A stretch of 64,000 nucleotides of DNA from Martinezella dioscoreae (GTDB lineage Bacteria > Pseudomonadota > Alphaproteobacteria > Rhizobiales > Rhizobiaceae). This document shows positions 52,370 to 61,620 of the stretch, piece after piece. The notes below the pieces were generated by a model that did not search any database, was not told the origin of the DNA, and worked only from the letters and a program-made list of their open reading frames with translations. A program made the translations under genes and the position numbers. Within the stretch, counting starts at the first letter, position 1; each line of letters begins with the position of its first letter. The stretch covers positions 248,001-312,000 of the forward strand of contig NZ_BLAJ01000001.1 of NCBI RefSeq assembly GCF_009176305.1, given 5' to 3'.

Positions 52370-52852
52370 ATGACATTGAATGTTCGGATTTCAGGACGGA
52401 TCGGCCGCAAGGTGGATGAAGTCTTCGATGCTGTCGTCAACCCGAAGAAGCTTTCGAGCTATTTCACTACCGTCGGCGGGGCCAGCGCGCCCCTGGTGGC
52501 GGGAACGACCGTCATCTGGTGGAAGAACGCCCCTGTCGAGGTCAATGAAGTGGAGGCCAACAAGCGCATCGTCCTGCACTGGGAAGGCGGCACCGGCGAG
52601 GACGGCGTCCGTTACAGAACCAAGGTGGAGATGACCTTCGACGCGCTTGACGATGGCGGCACGCTTGTCATCATCGAGGAATCGGGTTGGCGGGAGGATG
52701 AGGCCGGCCGCCGCGGCACCTATCTGAACTGCGAGGGCTGGACGCAGATGCTCTGCTGCATGAAGGCCTTCGTCGAATACGGTATCAATCTGCGCGAAGG
52801 GTTCTTCCTCAGCGAGATGCGCGGCGAACCGGCGGAAGCGCCCGATCGCTGA
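52370..52852 (+). CDS. AHSA1 / SRPBCC domain protein
   Basis: The 160 aa protein has a START-like (SRPBCC) fold: ISGRIGRKVDEVFDAVVNPKKLSSYF, VIWWKNAPVEVNEVEANKRIVLHWEG and EDEAGRRGTYLNCEGWTQMLCCMKAFVEYG. Proteins of this type bind hydrophobic ligands in a central cavity. GGAGGAGATGCC is upstream of the ATG. It is divergent from ArsR and is likely its target. The hairpin at 52916-52943 follows. Confidence 0.87.
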   Translation: MTLNVRISGRIGRKVDEVFDAVVNPKKLSSYFTTVGGASAPLVAGTTVIWWKNAPVEVNEVEANKRIVLHWEGGTGEDGVRYRTKVEMTFDALDDGGTLVIIEESGWREDEAGRRGTYLNCEGWTQMLCCMKAFVEYGINLREGFFLSEMRGEPAEAPDR

Positions 52853-53322
52853 ATTCCGGCAAATCCTTATCGACGGTCACCGCCGTCCCGATCCCTTTCC
52901 CGGCTATCAGTCAGTGGCCCGGTGCCGATTTTGGCGCCGGGCCTATCTGTTTCCGGATTCAGCTACTCGGAAGTACGGTTGATGGCATGCGATGGATGTC
53001 CATCTCACGTTGTAGTAGGCTTTGGATAATCGGAAGAAGGGCAGCGGCGGCGGCGAGGGCGCTCAGGACGGGATGGGAAGATCACTTTTGTGTGTGGATA
53101 AGCTCAAAAGCCGAGTGAATGACAAAATCCTTTAAATAATAACAGATTCATTGCAGCAGGGACGGGGCCTGCGCCAAAATTGCCTAAATTCAGAAGGATG
53201 GGAGCGCGCGTCACAACGGGCTTGTCGAAAGAAGTGTATACGGCAATTCGAAGACGCGTCGTCGATATTACTGAATATCCGAACAGTCGGAACCGGCGAA
53301 GATCATTAAAAACAGGTAGAGC
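52853..53322. other. 470-base spacer with hairpin, upstream of lpiA
   Basis: No gene is supported here. An 11-bp inverted repeat (52916-52926 with 52933-52943, GGCCCGGTGCC and GGCGCCGGGCC, one G-U pair) with a 6-base loop may terminate the AHSA1 gene (weak U-tract). The rest, rich in purines then AT near 53100-53300, should hold the lpiA promoter. The lpiA-atvA operon is acid-inducible in Rhizobium tropici, so the acid-responsive site is expected here. Confidence 0.4.
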
Positions 53323-55932
53323 ATGTCGAGCCCAATCGATCTGGAAAATGCCGATGAGGAATTGGAAGAACGTGGCGGTATCGTCGGTCTGTTGAACCGC
53401 TACCGGGCGCTGATCGTCGCTCTCCTCACTGTGGCCGTCTTCTGCATCGCCGCCTATGCGATCTACGACCTGACGACCGAGGTGCGCTATGACGACGTCG
53501 TCCATGCCCTGACGACAACGAAGATCTCCTCGGTGCTGCTGGCGCTGCTGTTTACCGGTCTGAGCTTCGCCTCCCTGATCTTCTACGACCAGAATGCGCT
53601 CGAGTATATCGGCAAGCGGCTGCCGTTTCCGCATGTGGCGCTGACCTCCTTCAGCGCCTACGCGGTCGGCAACACGGCTGGTTTCGGCGCGCTCAGCGCC
53701 GGTGCGATCCGTTACCGTGCCTATACCCGGCTCGGGCTGTCGCCGGACGACATTACCCGCGTCATTGCTTTCGTCACGCTCGCCTTCGGTCTTGGCCTGG
53801 CTGCCGTCGGTGCTATCGCGCTTCTGATCATCGCCGACGAGATCGGCCCGCTGATCAGCGTCGATGGCTTGTGGCTGCGGCTGATCGCCATCGCCATTCT
53901 CGCGGCGCTCGCCTTCGTGGTCTATGCCGGCCGCAACGGCCGCGAGGTGCGCATCGGGCCGGTCGAAGTTCGGCTGCCGGATTCGCGCACTTGGTCGCGG
54001 CAGTTTCTAGTCACCGCCTTCGATATCGCGGCCTCGGCCTCCGTGCTCTATGTGCTGCTGCCGGAAACCTCTATCGGGTGGCCCGGCTTCTTCGCCATCT
54101 ATGCCATCGCTGTCGGCCTCGGCGTGCTCAGCCACGTTCCGGCCGGCTTCGGTGTGTTCGAGACGATCATCATCGCCTGGCTCGGCAGTTCCGTGAATGA
54201 AGACGCCGTTCTGAGTTCGCTGGTTCTTTATCGCGTCATTTACAACGTCATCCCGCTCGTTATCGCGATCGCCGCGATCTCGGTGGCGGAGCTGCGTCGT
54301 TTCGTCGATCATCCGGTGGCTTCCAGCATGCGCCGCATCGGCGCGCGCGTCATGCCGCAGCTCTTGTCGGCCTTCGCGTTGTTGCTCGGCATGATGCTGG
54401 TCTTCTCAAGCGTCACGCCGACGCCGGATCAGAACCTGATCGTGCTGTCCGACTATCTGCCGCTCTCGCTGGTCGAGAGCGCGCATTTCCTCTCCAGCCT
54501 TCTCGGGCTGACGATCATCGTGGCCGCGCGCGGTCTCAGCCAGCGCCTGGACGGCGCCTGGTGGGTGTCGAGCTTTTCGGCGCTGCTTGCTCTGTTGCTG
54601 TCGCTGCTGAAGGCCATCGCCATCGTCGAAGCGGGATTGCTGGCCTTCTTTGTCTTCAGCCTCGTCGTCAGCCGCCGCCTGTTCAAGCGGCCGGCCTCGC
54701 TGCTCAACCAGACGCTGACGGCCGGATGGCTGACGGCCATTGCCGTCATCTGCATCGGCGCGATCGTGGTGCTGTTCTTTGTCTATCGCGATGTCGGATA
54801 CAGCAATCAGCTCTGGTGGCAATTCGAATTCGCGGACGAGGCGCCGCGCGGACTTCGCGCAGCCCTTGGTATTTCCATCCTGTCCTCGGCGATCGCGATC
54901 TTCAGCCTTCTGCGCCCGGCGACGAAGCGCCTGGAGCCCGTTACGGACGATGCGGTAACGCGTGCCGTCGAAATCGTCCGTAAGCAAGGCGTGGCCGATG
55001 CCAATCTGGTGCGCATGGGCGACAAGAACATCATGTTCTCGGAAAAGGGCGATGCCTTCATCATGTACGGCAAGCAGGGCCGTTCGTGGATCGCGTTGTT
55101 CGATCCGGTCGGCCCACGTCAGGCGTTGCCCGATCTGATCTGGCGTTTCGTGGAGGCCGCACGCGCGGCAGGTTGCCGCTCGGTGTTCTACCAGATCTCG
55201 CCCGCACTTCTGTCCTATTGCGCCGATGCGGGCCTGCGTGCCTACAAGCTCGGTGAATTGGCCGTGGTCAATCTTGCCAATTTCGAGCTCAAGGGCGGCA
55301 AATGGGCGAACCTCAGACAGACGGCGAGCCGCGCGGTTCGCGACGGACTAGAATTTGCCGTTATCGAACCTCAAGATATACCTGAAGTCATGGATCAGCT
55401 TGCCCATGTGTCCGACACATGGCTTGCCGATCACAATGCCAAGGAAAAGAGCTTCTCGCTTGGCGCGTTCGATCCGGACTACGTGTGCTCGCAGCCGATC
55501 GGCGTGTTGAAAAAGGATGGTAATATCGTCGCTTTTGCGAATATCCTGATGACGGAGACCAAGGAGGAGGGCTCCGTCGACCTGATGCGTTTTTCGCCCG
55601 ATGCCCCGAAGGGTTCGATGGATTTTCTGTTCGTGCAGATCCTCGAATACCTCAAGGGCCAGGGCTTTCAGCGTTTCAACCTCGGCATGGCACCGCTATC
55701 GGGCATGTCGAGACGGGAATCGGCGCCGGTTTGGGATAGGGTCGGGGGGACTGTCTTCGAACATGGCGAGCGGTTTTATAATTTCAAAGGGCTTCGTGCC
55801 TTCAAATCCAAGTTCCATCCCGAATGGCAGCCGCGTTACCTGGCTGTTTCGGGAGGTGTAAGTCCAATAATCGCGTTGATGGATGCCACATTCCTCATCG
55901 GGGGCGGACTTAAGGGGGTCGTGAGGAAATGA
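53323..55932 (+). CDS. lpiA: lysyl-phosphatidylglycerol synthetase/flippase, MprF-like (LpiA)
   Basis: Inner-membrane enzyme of 869 aa that transfers lysine from Lys-tRNA to phosphatidylglycerol and exposes it on the outer leaflet. About 14 hydrophobic segments cover residues 25-560 (flippase part). The C-terminal DUF2156 synthase domain (about 575-865) has DGLEFAVIEPQDIPEVMDQ and FSLGAFDPDYVCSQPIG, FLFVQILEYLKGQGFQRFNLGMAPLSGM. LpiA of Rhizobium is low-pH inducible and gives cationic peptide and acid tolerance. The stop overlaps the atvA start as ATGA, so they form one operon. Confidence 0.93.
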   Translation: MSSPIDLENADEELEERGGIVGLLNRYRALIVALLTVAVFCIAAYAIYDLTTEVRYDDVVHALTTTKISSVLLALLFTGLSFASLIFYDQNALEYIGKRLPFPHVALTSFSAYAVGNTAGFGALSAGAIRYRAYTRLGLSPDDITRVIAFVTLAFGLGLAAVGAIALLIIADEIGPLISVDGLWLRLIAIAILAALAFVVYAGRNGREVRIGPVEVRLPDSRTWSRQFLVTAFDIAASASVLYVLLPETSIGWPGFFAIYAIAVGLGVLSHVPAGFGVFETIIIAWLGSSVNEDAVLSSLVLYRVIYNVIPLVIAIAAISVAELRRFVDHPVASSMRRIGARVMPQLLSAFALLLGMMLVFSSVTPTPDQNLIVLSDYLPLSLVESAHFLSSLLGLTIIVAARGLSQRLDGAWWVSSFSALLALLLSLLKAIAIVEAGLLAFFVFSLVVSRRLFKRPASLLNQTLTAGWLTAIAVICIGAIVVLFFVYRDVGYSNQLWWQFEFADEAPRGLRAALGISILSSAIAIFSLLRPATKRLEPVTDDAVTRAVEIVRKQGVADANLVRMGDKNIMFSEKGDAFIMYGKQGRSWIALFDPVGPRQALPDLIWRFVEAARAAGCRSVFYQISPALLSYCADAGLRAYKLGELAVVNLANFELKGGKWANLRQTASRAVRDGLEFAVIEPQDIPEVMDQLAHVSDTWLADHNAKEKSFSLGAFDPDYVCSQPIGVLKKDGNIVAFANILMTETKEEGSVDLMRFSPDAPKGSMDFLFVQILEYLKGQGFQRFNLGMAPLSGMSRRESAPVWDRVGGTVFEHGERFYNFKGLRAFKSKFHPEWQPRYLAVSGGVSPIIALMDATFLIGGGLKGVVRK

Positions 55933-57326
55933 TCTTGAAATACGCAATGTCATTGGCTTTCGCATGCATGGTGTCGATGGGCCTGCTGGTGTCGGGTCCG
56001 GCACGCGCGGAAGCCGACGATGCCAAATACGATCTGGGCATGATCCCGGCTCCGCACATCATGCGCCCGCAGGGCAAGGTTTCGAACGAAGTCGTGCTGA
56101 TTTCCGATCTCGCCGGCTGGGGCGACAAGGAAAAAGCGGTTGCCGACAAGCTGGTCGCCAACGGTTCGCTTGTGATCGGTATCGACTATCCGTCCTTCCT
56201 GGCTTCGCTCAACAAATACGATGTCAGCCAGAACGACGGCTGTATCTATATCGTCTCGGATTTGGAGTCGCTCAGCCAGCAGGTGCAGCGGTCCTTTGCC
56301 GACAGCACCTACCAGCTGCCTATCATCGCCGGTGTCGGCGCCGGTGGTGCCATGGCGCTGACGATTGCCGCGCAGACCCCCGATGCGACAGTTGCCGGTA
56401 CGCTGGCCGTCGATCCGACCGCGGGCATCGCGCTGAAGCAGGAGCTTTGCACGCCGGCCGAGAAGAAAACCGATGGCGACATGGTGTCCTTCGGCCTGCA
56501 GGAAGGCGCCTTGCCGAACCCGATCCTCGTGACGTTCACGGCCAATGCGCCGAAGGACGGACGCGACCACGTCGAGGAGATCCAGAAGGACCATCCCGAA
56601 GTCCAAACCACGAATTCGGACAATGCAGACACCTATGCGACGCTTGAGGCATCGCTCGCCGATCTGATGAAGACGATCGACAGCTCCAAGTCGCCGCTTG
56701 GGCTGCCCGTCGACATCATGGAAACGACGCCGACCGAAGATACGCTTGCAATCGTCTATTCGGGCGATGGCGGCTGGCGCGACATCGACAAGGAAGTGGG
56801 CAGCTATCTGCAGGACCAGGGCATTCCTGTCGTAGGCGTCGATACGCTGCATTATTTCTGGACCGAGAAGGACCCGCAGCAGACTGCGAACGACCTCGGC
56901 CGGATCATCGATTTCTACACCAAGCGCTTCAAGGTCAAGCATGTGGTGCTGGTCGGCTATTCCTTTGGCGCCGATGTGCTGCCGGCGAGCTACAATCGCC
57001 TGCCACAGTCTGAAAAAGACAAGATCGTACAGATGTCGCTGCTGTCCCTGTCGCAGAAGGTCGACTACGTGATCTCGGTCATGGGCTGGCTTGGTGCTTC
57101 GAGCGAGGGTAAGGGCGGCAATCCCGTCAACGACCTCAAGTCGATCAATCCGAAAATGGTGCAATGCGTCTATGGTAAGGACGACGATGAAGATGTTGCC
57201 TGCCCGCTGCTGAAGGGCACCGGCGCGGAAGTCATCGCCATGGATGGCGGTCACCATTTCGACGACGACTATGAGGCGCTGGCGAACCACATCATCAATG
57301 GTCTGAAGAGCCGCCTCGGCGAATAA
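55929..57326 (+). CDS. atvA: AcvB/VirJ family protein (AtvA), lysyl-PG hydrolase candidate
   Basis: Periplasmic protein of 465 aa. Signal peptide MILKYAMSLAFACMVSMGLL up to ARA near residue 27. The N-terminal half has SDLAGWGDKEKAVADKLVANG, and the C-terminal half is the VirJ-like domain with GDGGWRDIDKEVG and nucleophile elbow GYSFGAD. The Agrobacterium homologue AcvB hydrolyses lysyl-PG and is required for virulence; AtvA of R. tropici supports acid tolerance. Overlap with lpiA (ATGA) suggests a paired make-and-break system for lysyl-PG. Confidence 0.92.
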   Translation: MILKYAMSLAFACMVSMGLLVSGPARAEADDAKYDLGMIPAPHIMRPQGKVSNEVVLISDLAGWGDKEKAVADKLVANGSLVIGIDYPSFLASLNKYDVSQNDGCIYIVSDLESLSQQVQRSFADSTYQLPIIAGVGAGGAMALTIAAQTPDATVAGTLAVDPTAGIALKQELCTPAEKKTDGDMVSFGLQEGALPNPILVTFTANAPKDGRDHVEEIQKDHPEVQTTNSDNADTYATLEASLADLMKTIDSSKSPLGLPVDIMETTPTEDTLAIVYSGDGGWRDIDKEVGSYLQDQGIPVVGVDTLHYFWTEKDPQQTANDLGRIIDFYTKRFKVKHVVLVGYSFGADVLPASYNRLPQSEKDKIVQMSLLSLSQKVDYVISVMGWLGASSEGKGGNPVNDLKSINPKMVQCVYGKDDDEDVACPLLKGTGAEVIAMDGGHHFDDDYEALANHIINGLKSRLGE

Positions 57327-57467
57327 TTGCAAGCGGCGCGCGGCATGTATCATTGCCGCGCGCCCTTTCTCATCTTTCCCCACCGTCTCCAGCCGACTTT
57401 CTCGAGCGTCCTGTGCAGCATTTATTTGCTTCTTTCCACGGCTGCCGTTAGTCGAGAAGGGCATATC

Positions 57468-58196
57468 ATGAGCGCCGCGTTTGCCGCAGGTGCTCACCGT
57501 CTCATCCAGAAAGGTCCGCCCTTGTCCGCCGCAACGAATTCTGCCTTCACCAAGACCTTTTCCGGCTTCCTGTTCGACATGGACGGCACGATCATCAATT
57601 CGATTGCTGCCGCCGAGCGCGTCTGGGGCAACTGGGCTCGCGCTCAGGGTCTTGATGTCGAGAAGTTCATGCCGACAATGCATGGCAAGCGCGGTGTCGA
57701 TACGATCGGCCAGTTGAACCTGCCTGATGTCGATCCGGTCGCAGAAGCGCTGAAGATCACCGAAGCCGAGATTGCCGATGTCGAGGGCGTGATCGCACTG
57801 CCAGGCGCCGTCGATTTTCTTGCATCGCTGCCGCCGGAGCGCTGGGCAATCGTTACCTCGTCGCCCTATCGGCTGGCGCTGGCGCGGCTGGACGCGGCCG
57901 GGATCCCGGTTCCACGCTTCATGGTCACCGCCGAAGACGTGAAGGTCGGCAAGCCTGATCCGCAGGGCTATATTCTTGGCGCCCAGCGCCTTGGCCTCAG
58001 CCCTTCGGAATGCCTGGTGTTTGAAGACGTCTTGGCCGGTGTCAAGGCTGGCGAAGCGGCCGGTGCCGACGTGGTGGTCATCACGGCGACGCATTCGCAT
58101 CCGATCGAAACCGATCACACGATGCTGCGAAATTACGAAAATGTCCGCGTGCATGTGGATGGCGACGGAAAATTGTCGATCATCCGCAAGGATTGA
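57468..58196 (+). CDS. HAD superfamily phosphatase (subfamily IA)
   Basis: The 242 aa protein has motif I FDMDGTIINS (nucleophile Asp, then Asp as acid), motif II near AIVTSSPYRLALARL, motif III Lys in KVGKPDPQGYILGAQRLGL, and motif IV FEDVLAGVKAG. The cap segment ERVWGNWARAQGLDVEKFMPTMHGKRGVDTI resembles small-sugar phosphatases (glycerol-3-P, 2-deoxyglucose-6-P). ATG 57468 has AGAAGG upstream; the longer frame starts near the atvA stop and is not conserved. It is on the same strand as atvA, 141 bases on. Confidence 0.87.
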   Translation: MSAAFAAGAHRLIQKGPPLSAATNSAFTKTFSGFLFDMDGTIINSIAAAERVWGNWARAQGLDVEKFMPTMHGKRGVDTIGQLNLPDVDPVAEALKITEAEIADVEGVIALPGAVDFLASLPPERWAIVTSSPYRLALARLDAAGIPVPRFMVTAEDVKVGKPDPQGYILGAQRLGLSPSECLVFEDVLAGVKAGEAAGADVVVITATHSHPIETDHTMLRNYENVRVHVDGDGKLSIIRKD

Positions 58197-58301
58197 AAGA
58201 GCGGACTTCCTTCTGCGACGGCTGGATGTCGCTTTCGCGCTTTGCAACGGGCGGCCGGCTCATTATGTTTTCGTGATATCATAGATATTTGCGAAGATCC
58301 G

Positions 58302-58889
58302 ATGAGCCTCAAAGAGCTGAAAGCCCAATATCGCAGCGAGCGCCTGGCGGCGCGAGACGCTATTCCAGCGGAAGATCGTATCGAAAAAGCCCTCGCGATG
58401 GCGACGCATGGTGGCCAGGCAATCGATGTCGGGCCGGGGGAGATCATCTCCGGTTTCCTGCCGATACGTTCCGAAGTGGATATAAGGCCGTTGATGGCGC
58501 GGTTGCGGGAGCGCGGCGCGCGGCTTTGCGTACCTGTCATTCTTGATCGCAACACCATCGTCTTTCGCGAGCTTGTTGCAGGCGCGCCCTTGGTTCCGGT
58601 CGGATTCGGAACTTTTGGACCGGGGCCTGAAGCGGCTGAGCTGGACCCCGATGTCATGCTGGTGCCGCTTTCCGCTTTCGACAGGACCGGTCATCGTATC
58701 GGCTACGGAGCGGGTCACTACGACCGCGCAATCGAGCGTTTGCATCAAAAAGGCCTGAATCCGCGGCTGATCGGCATTGCATTCGATTGCCAAGAAGTGC
58801 CATCAGTGCCGGCTGAGCCGCATGACGTCCGTCTTGACGCGATTTTGACCGAGAGCGGGCTCAATTTCGTTTCGGAAGTGATTGGATAG
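58302..58889 (+). CDS. 5-formyltetrahydrofolate cyclo-ligase
   Basis: ATP-dependent conversion of 5-formyl-THF to 5,10-methenyl-THF. The 195 aa product shows the Walker-like RSERLAARDAIP region, the conserved PIRSEVD segment, PLSAFDRTGHRIGYGAGHYDRAIE (family motif with Tyr-Asp-Arg), and IGIAFDCQEVPSVPAEPHD. ATG 58302 starts the conserved MSLKELKAQ. In many proteobacteria this gene follows the zapA-6S RNA pair; here it is 11.6 kb away. It is 3 bases before the metallophosphoesterase gene, so they are one operon. Confidence 0.9.
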   Translation: MSLKELKAQYRSERLAARDAIPAEDRIEKALAMATHGGQAIDVGPGEIISGFLPIRSEVDIRPLMARLRERGARLCVPVILDRNTIVFRELVAGAPLVPVGFGTFGPGPEAAELDPDVMLVPLSAFDRTGHRIGYGAGHYDRAIERLHQKGLNPRLIGIAFDCQEVPSVPAEPHDVRLDAILTESGLNFVSEVIG

Positions 58890-58892
58890 CGA

Positions 58893-59717
58893 ATGCGGCT
58901 GCTTTTTCTGGGAGATATGGTCGGCAAGACGGGACGGACCGCGGTGTGGGAACGCCTGCCGGGCCTCGTATCCGACCTGAAGCTCGATTTCGTCATCGTC
59001 AATGGCGAAAACGCCGCCGGCGGCTTCGGTATCACCGAGGATATCTTCCTGGAAACGATCAATGCCGGCGCCGATGTCGTGACGACCGGCAACCATGTCT
59101 GGGACCAGAAGGAAGCTGTCGTTTTCTGCGAGCGCCACGACCAGTTCCTGCGCCCCGCCAACTATCCGGCCGGCACGCCCGGCCGCGGCTCCGGCCTCTA
59201 TTATGCGCGCAACGGCGCTCGCGTTCTTGTCGCGAACATCATGGGTCGCGTCTTCATGCATCCGGAGCTGGACGATCCCTTCAAGTCGGCCGAGGCCATT
59301 CTCGATGCCTGTCCGCTGAAGGAACAGGCCGATGCCATCGTCTTCGATTTCCATGCGGAGGCGACGAGCGAAAAGCAGTGTTTCGGCCACTTCGTCGATG
59401 GCCGTGCGAGCTTCGTCGTCGGCACACATACGCATGTGCCGACTGCGGACGCGCAGATCCTGAACGGCGGCACCGCCTATATGTCGGATGCCGGCATGTG
59501 CGGCGATTACGATTCTTCCCTCGGCATGGAGAAGGAAGAGCCGCTCAATCGCTTCATCTCCAAGATGCCGAAGGGGCGTTTCGAAGCGGCTTCCGGGCCT
59601 GCCACCATCTGCGGCGTCGGTGTCGAGATCTCCGACACGACCGGGCTGGCCGAAAAGATCGCGCCGCTGCGGCTTGGACCGCGCCTCGCGGAAACCATTC
59701 CGGACTTCTGGCGCTGA
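58893..59717 (+). CDS. YmdB-like metallophosphoesterase (TIGR00282)
   Basis: The 274 aa dinuclear metal phosphoesterase has the order of the family: MRLLFLGDMVGKTGR, VNGENAAGGFGI, TTGNHVWDQ, and the final ...VVGTHTHVPTADAQIL with His ligands. The Bacillus homologue YmdB hydrolyses 2',3'-cyclic AMP and affects biofilm genes; whether this holds in Rhizobium is open. The start is 3 bases after the folate cyclo-ligase stop, so the two are translationally linked. Confidence 0.9.
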   Translation: MRLLFLGDMVGKTGRTAVWERLPGLVSDLKLDFVIVNGENAAGGFGITEDIFLETINAGADVVTTGNHVWDQKEAVVFCERHDQFLRPANYPAGTPGRGSGLYYARNGARVLVANIMGRVFMHPELDDPFKSAEAILDACPLKEQADAIVFDFHAEATSEKQCFGHFVDGRASFVVGTHTHVPTADAQILNGGTAYMSDAGMCGDYDSSLGMEKEEPLNRFISKMPKGRFEAASGPATICGVGVEISDTTGLAEKIAPLRLGPRLAETIPDFWR

Positions 59718-59842
59718 TTGCTGCACGGTAATTCAGCATCGCCATATGATGACGCGATTGTGAGCAATCCTGTCTGATTGCCGCTGGACCCGTTTCCGAT
59801 CGTGCCGCATCCTTCGGCCATTATCTGGCTTGAGGGGATGGC

Positions 59843-60685
59843 ATGTTACAGCGATTTCCTGTCTTTGCCGCGTTTTTCCTGGCGCTGATTTTTTACTGGA
59901 GCGCGGCTGACGCCCAGCAAAAGCCTTCTCGTCCGCAACCCAGCCAATGCCAGGCGATCGCGCAATCTCTTCCGAGAGCAACTTTCGCCAGCTTTTCTTC
60001 TCCCGGTCCGACGCTCGCCGATAATCCCGTTAATGGCGACGTGAAGATCACCTTCCTTGGCCATGCCACGCTCTTCATCGAAACGCCAGGCGGCGTTTCT
60101 ATCGCCACGGATTATAGCGGCGCCTATCCGCCGCCTTATACGCCTGAGGTCGTGACGATGAACAAGGCGCATCCGAGCCACTACACGCTGACGCCGGACC
60201 CGGCGATCAAATATGTGCTGCACGGCTGGAGCGACACGCCGGGGGAGCCGGCAAAGATCCGCATGACCGTTGGCGATACATTGATCCGCAATGTCGTCAC
60301 CGACATTCGCTCCTGGGGCGGCGGCATCGAAGCCAATGGCAATTCGATCTTCATCTTCGAGGTGGCTGGTCTCTGTATCGGCCATCTCGGGCATCTGCAT
60401 TTCGAACTCACCGACCAGCAATATGCGGAGATCGGTCGGCTCGACGTGGTGATGGTGCCGGTCGATGGCGGCCTGACCATGGGGGCCGACAGCATGAGCC
60501 GCGTGGTGAAAAGGCTGCGTTCCTCGCTGATCCTGCCCATGCATCGCTGGGGTCCACCGGTTGATCAGTTTCTCGCCCTGTTCGGTCCCGACTTCGACGT
60601 CGCCTATGCTCCGACCCCGAGCGTCACGGTCTCGGTGAAGAGCTTGCCGCACAAGCCGCTGATCTATGTGCTCAAGGGGCTTTGA
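59843..60685 (+). CDS. metallo-beta-lactamase fold hydrolase, secreted
   Basis: The 280 aa protein has a signal peptide ([25 protein letters not shown]). The MBL core, of UlaG/L-ascorbate-lactonase type, shows [26 protein letters not shown], then [12 protein letters not shown] where a canonical HxHxDH would stand (only two of the usual histidines), [11 protein letters not shown] and [11 protein letters not shown]. Metal content is uncertain. AGGGGATGGC precedes the ATG. It stands alone between the metallophosphoesterase and yebC genes. Confidence 0.82.
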   Translation: MLQRFPVFAAFFLALIFYWSAADAQQKPSRPQPSQCQAIAQSLPRATFASFSSPGPTLADNPVNGDVKITFLGHATLFIETPGGVSIATDYSGAYPPPYTPEVVTMNKAHPSHYTLTPDPAIKYVLHGWSDTPGEPAKIRMTVGDTLIRNVVTDIRSWGGGIEANGNSIFIFEVAGLCIGHLGHLHFELTDQQYAEIGRLDVVMVPVDGGLTMGADSMSRVVKRLRSSLILPMHRWGPPVDQFLALFGPDFDVAYAPTPSVTVSVKSLPHKPLIYVLKGL

Positions 60686-60819
60686 CCATCGCGATCACTT
60701 TTGAGATCTTCTCGATCGCGACCGCTCTCCATCCCCATTATCCGGCTTTTCACTTGAATGAAGGCCGCTTCGCTCTTATAAGGCGGCCATTCCCAACAAA
60801 AGACGTGAACAGGGGTGCC

Positions 60820-61566
60820 ATGGCTGGCCATTCACAGTTTAAAAACATCATGCACCGCAAGGGCCGTCAGGACGCGGTGCGCTCGAAAATGTTCTCGAAG
60901 CTGGCGCGCGAAATCACGGTCGCTGCCAAGACGGGTCTGCCCGATCCGGCCATGAACGCGAGCCTGCGTCTGGCGATCCAGAACGCCAAGGCGCAGTCGA
61001 TGCCGAAGGACAACATCGATCGTGCCATCAAGAAGGCTTCCGGTGCCGACACCGAGAATTACGATGCGATCCGTTACGAGGGCTATGGTCCGGGCGGCAC
61101 GGCGATCATCGTCGAAGCGCTGACTGACAACCGCAACCGCACGGCGTCCAACGTCCGCTCGATCTTCACCAAGGCCGGCGGTGCGCTGGGCGAAACCGGT
61201 TCGGTGTCTTTCTCCTTCGATCACGTCGGCGAAATCACCTACAAGCCTTCCGCCGGCGATGCCGACAAGGTCATGGAAGCGGCGATCGAGGCCGGTGCCG
61301 ATGACGTCGAAAGCGACGAAGAAGGCCATGTGATCATCTGCGCCTTCGAATCCCTCGGCGAAGTTGCCAAGGCGCTCGAAGCGACACTCGGCGAAGCCGA
61401 AACCGTCAAGGCGATCTGGCGCGCGCAGAACAACGTGCCGGTCGACGAAGAAAAGGCCCAGTCGCTGATGAAGCTCATCGAAAACCTGGAAGACGATGAT
61501 GACGTCCAGAACGTCTATTCGAATTTCGAAGTTTCGGACGAAGTTCTGGCCAAGCTCTCGGCCTGA
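60820..61566 (+). CDS. yebC: YebC/PmpR family protein
   Basis: The 248 aa protein is nearly unchanged from its family: [31 protein letters not shown], the [13 protein letters not shown] segment, [28 protein letters not shown], and an acidic C-terminus. It was described as a transcriptional regulator, and recent work assigns some members a role in relieving ribosome stalling. ATG 60820 is the conserved start; the longer frame from 60682 is not conserved. A GNRA-capped terminator follows. Confidence 0.93.
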   Translation: MAGHSQFKNIMHRKGRQDAVRSKMFSKLAREITVAAKTGLPDPAMNASLRLAIQNAKAQSMPKDNIDRAIKKASGADTENYDAIRYEGYGPGGTAIIVEALTDNRNRTASNVRSIFTKAGGALGETGSVSFSFDHVGEITYKPSAGDADKVMEAAIEAGADDVESDEEGHVIICAFESLGEVAKALEATLGEAETVKAIWRAQNNVPVDEEKAQSLMKLIENLEDDDDVQNVYSNFEVSDEVLAKLSA

Positions 61567-61585
61567 TCCTTTGTAGTTATTCAAG

Positions 61586-61617
61586 AAAGCCGGCTGCAGC
61601 GATGCGGCCGGCTTTTT
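61586..61617 (+). terminator. Rho-independent terminator after yebC
   Basis: A 13-bp stem (61586-61598 with 61603-61615, one U-G pair) capped by a GCGA tetraloop, followed by T residues. It lies 20 bases after the yebC stop and, read on the minus strand, also sits just beyond the anti-sigma gene. Confidence 0.9.
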
Positions 61618-61620
61618 GCG

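Noticed and set aside
53104-53634. A 176-residue frame on the minus strand opposite the start of lpiA
   Set aside because: It overlaps 310 bases of lpiA antisense, and its upstream half lies in the lpiA leader. No domain is recognised.
55950-58247. A 765-residue open frame on the minus strand opposite atvA and the HAD gene
   Set aside because: It covers two well-supported genes on the other strand and has a shadow-like composition rich in Arg, His, Asp and Gly. No ribosome site or motif supports it.
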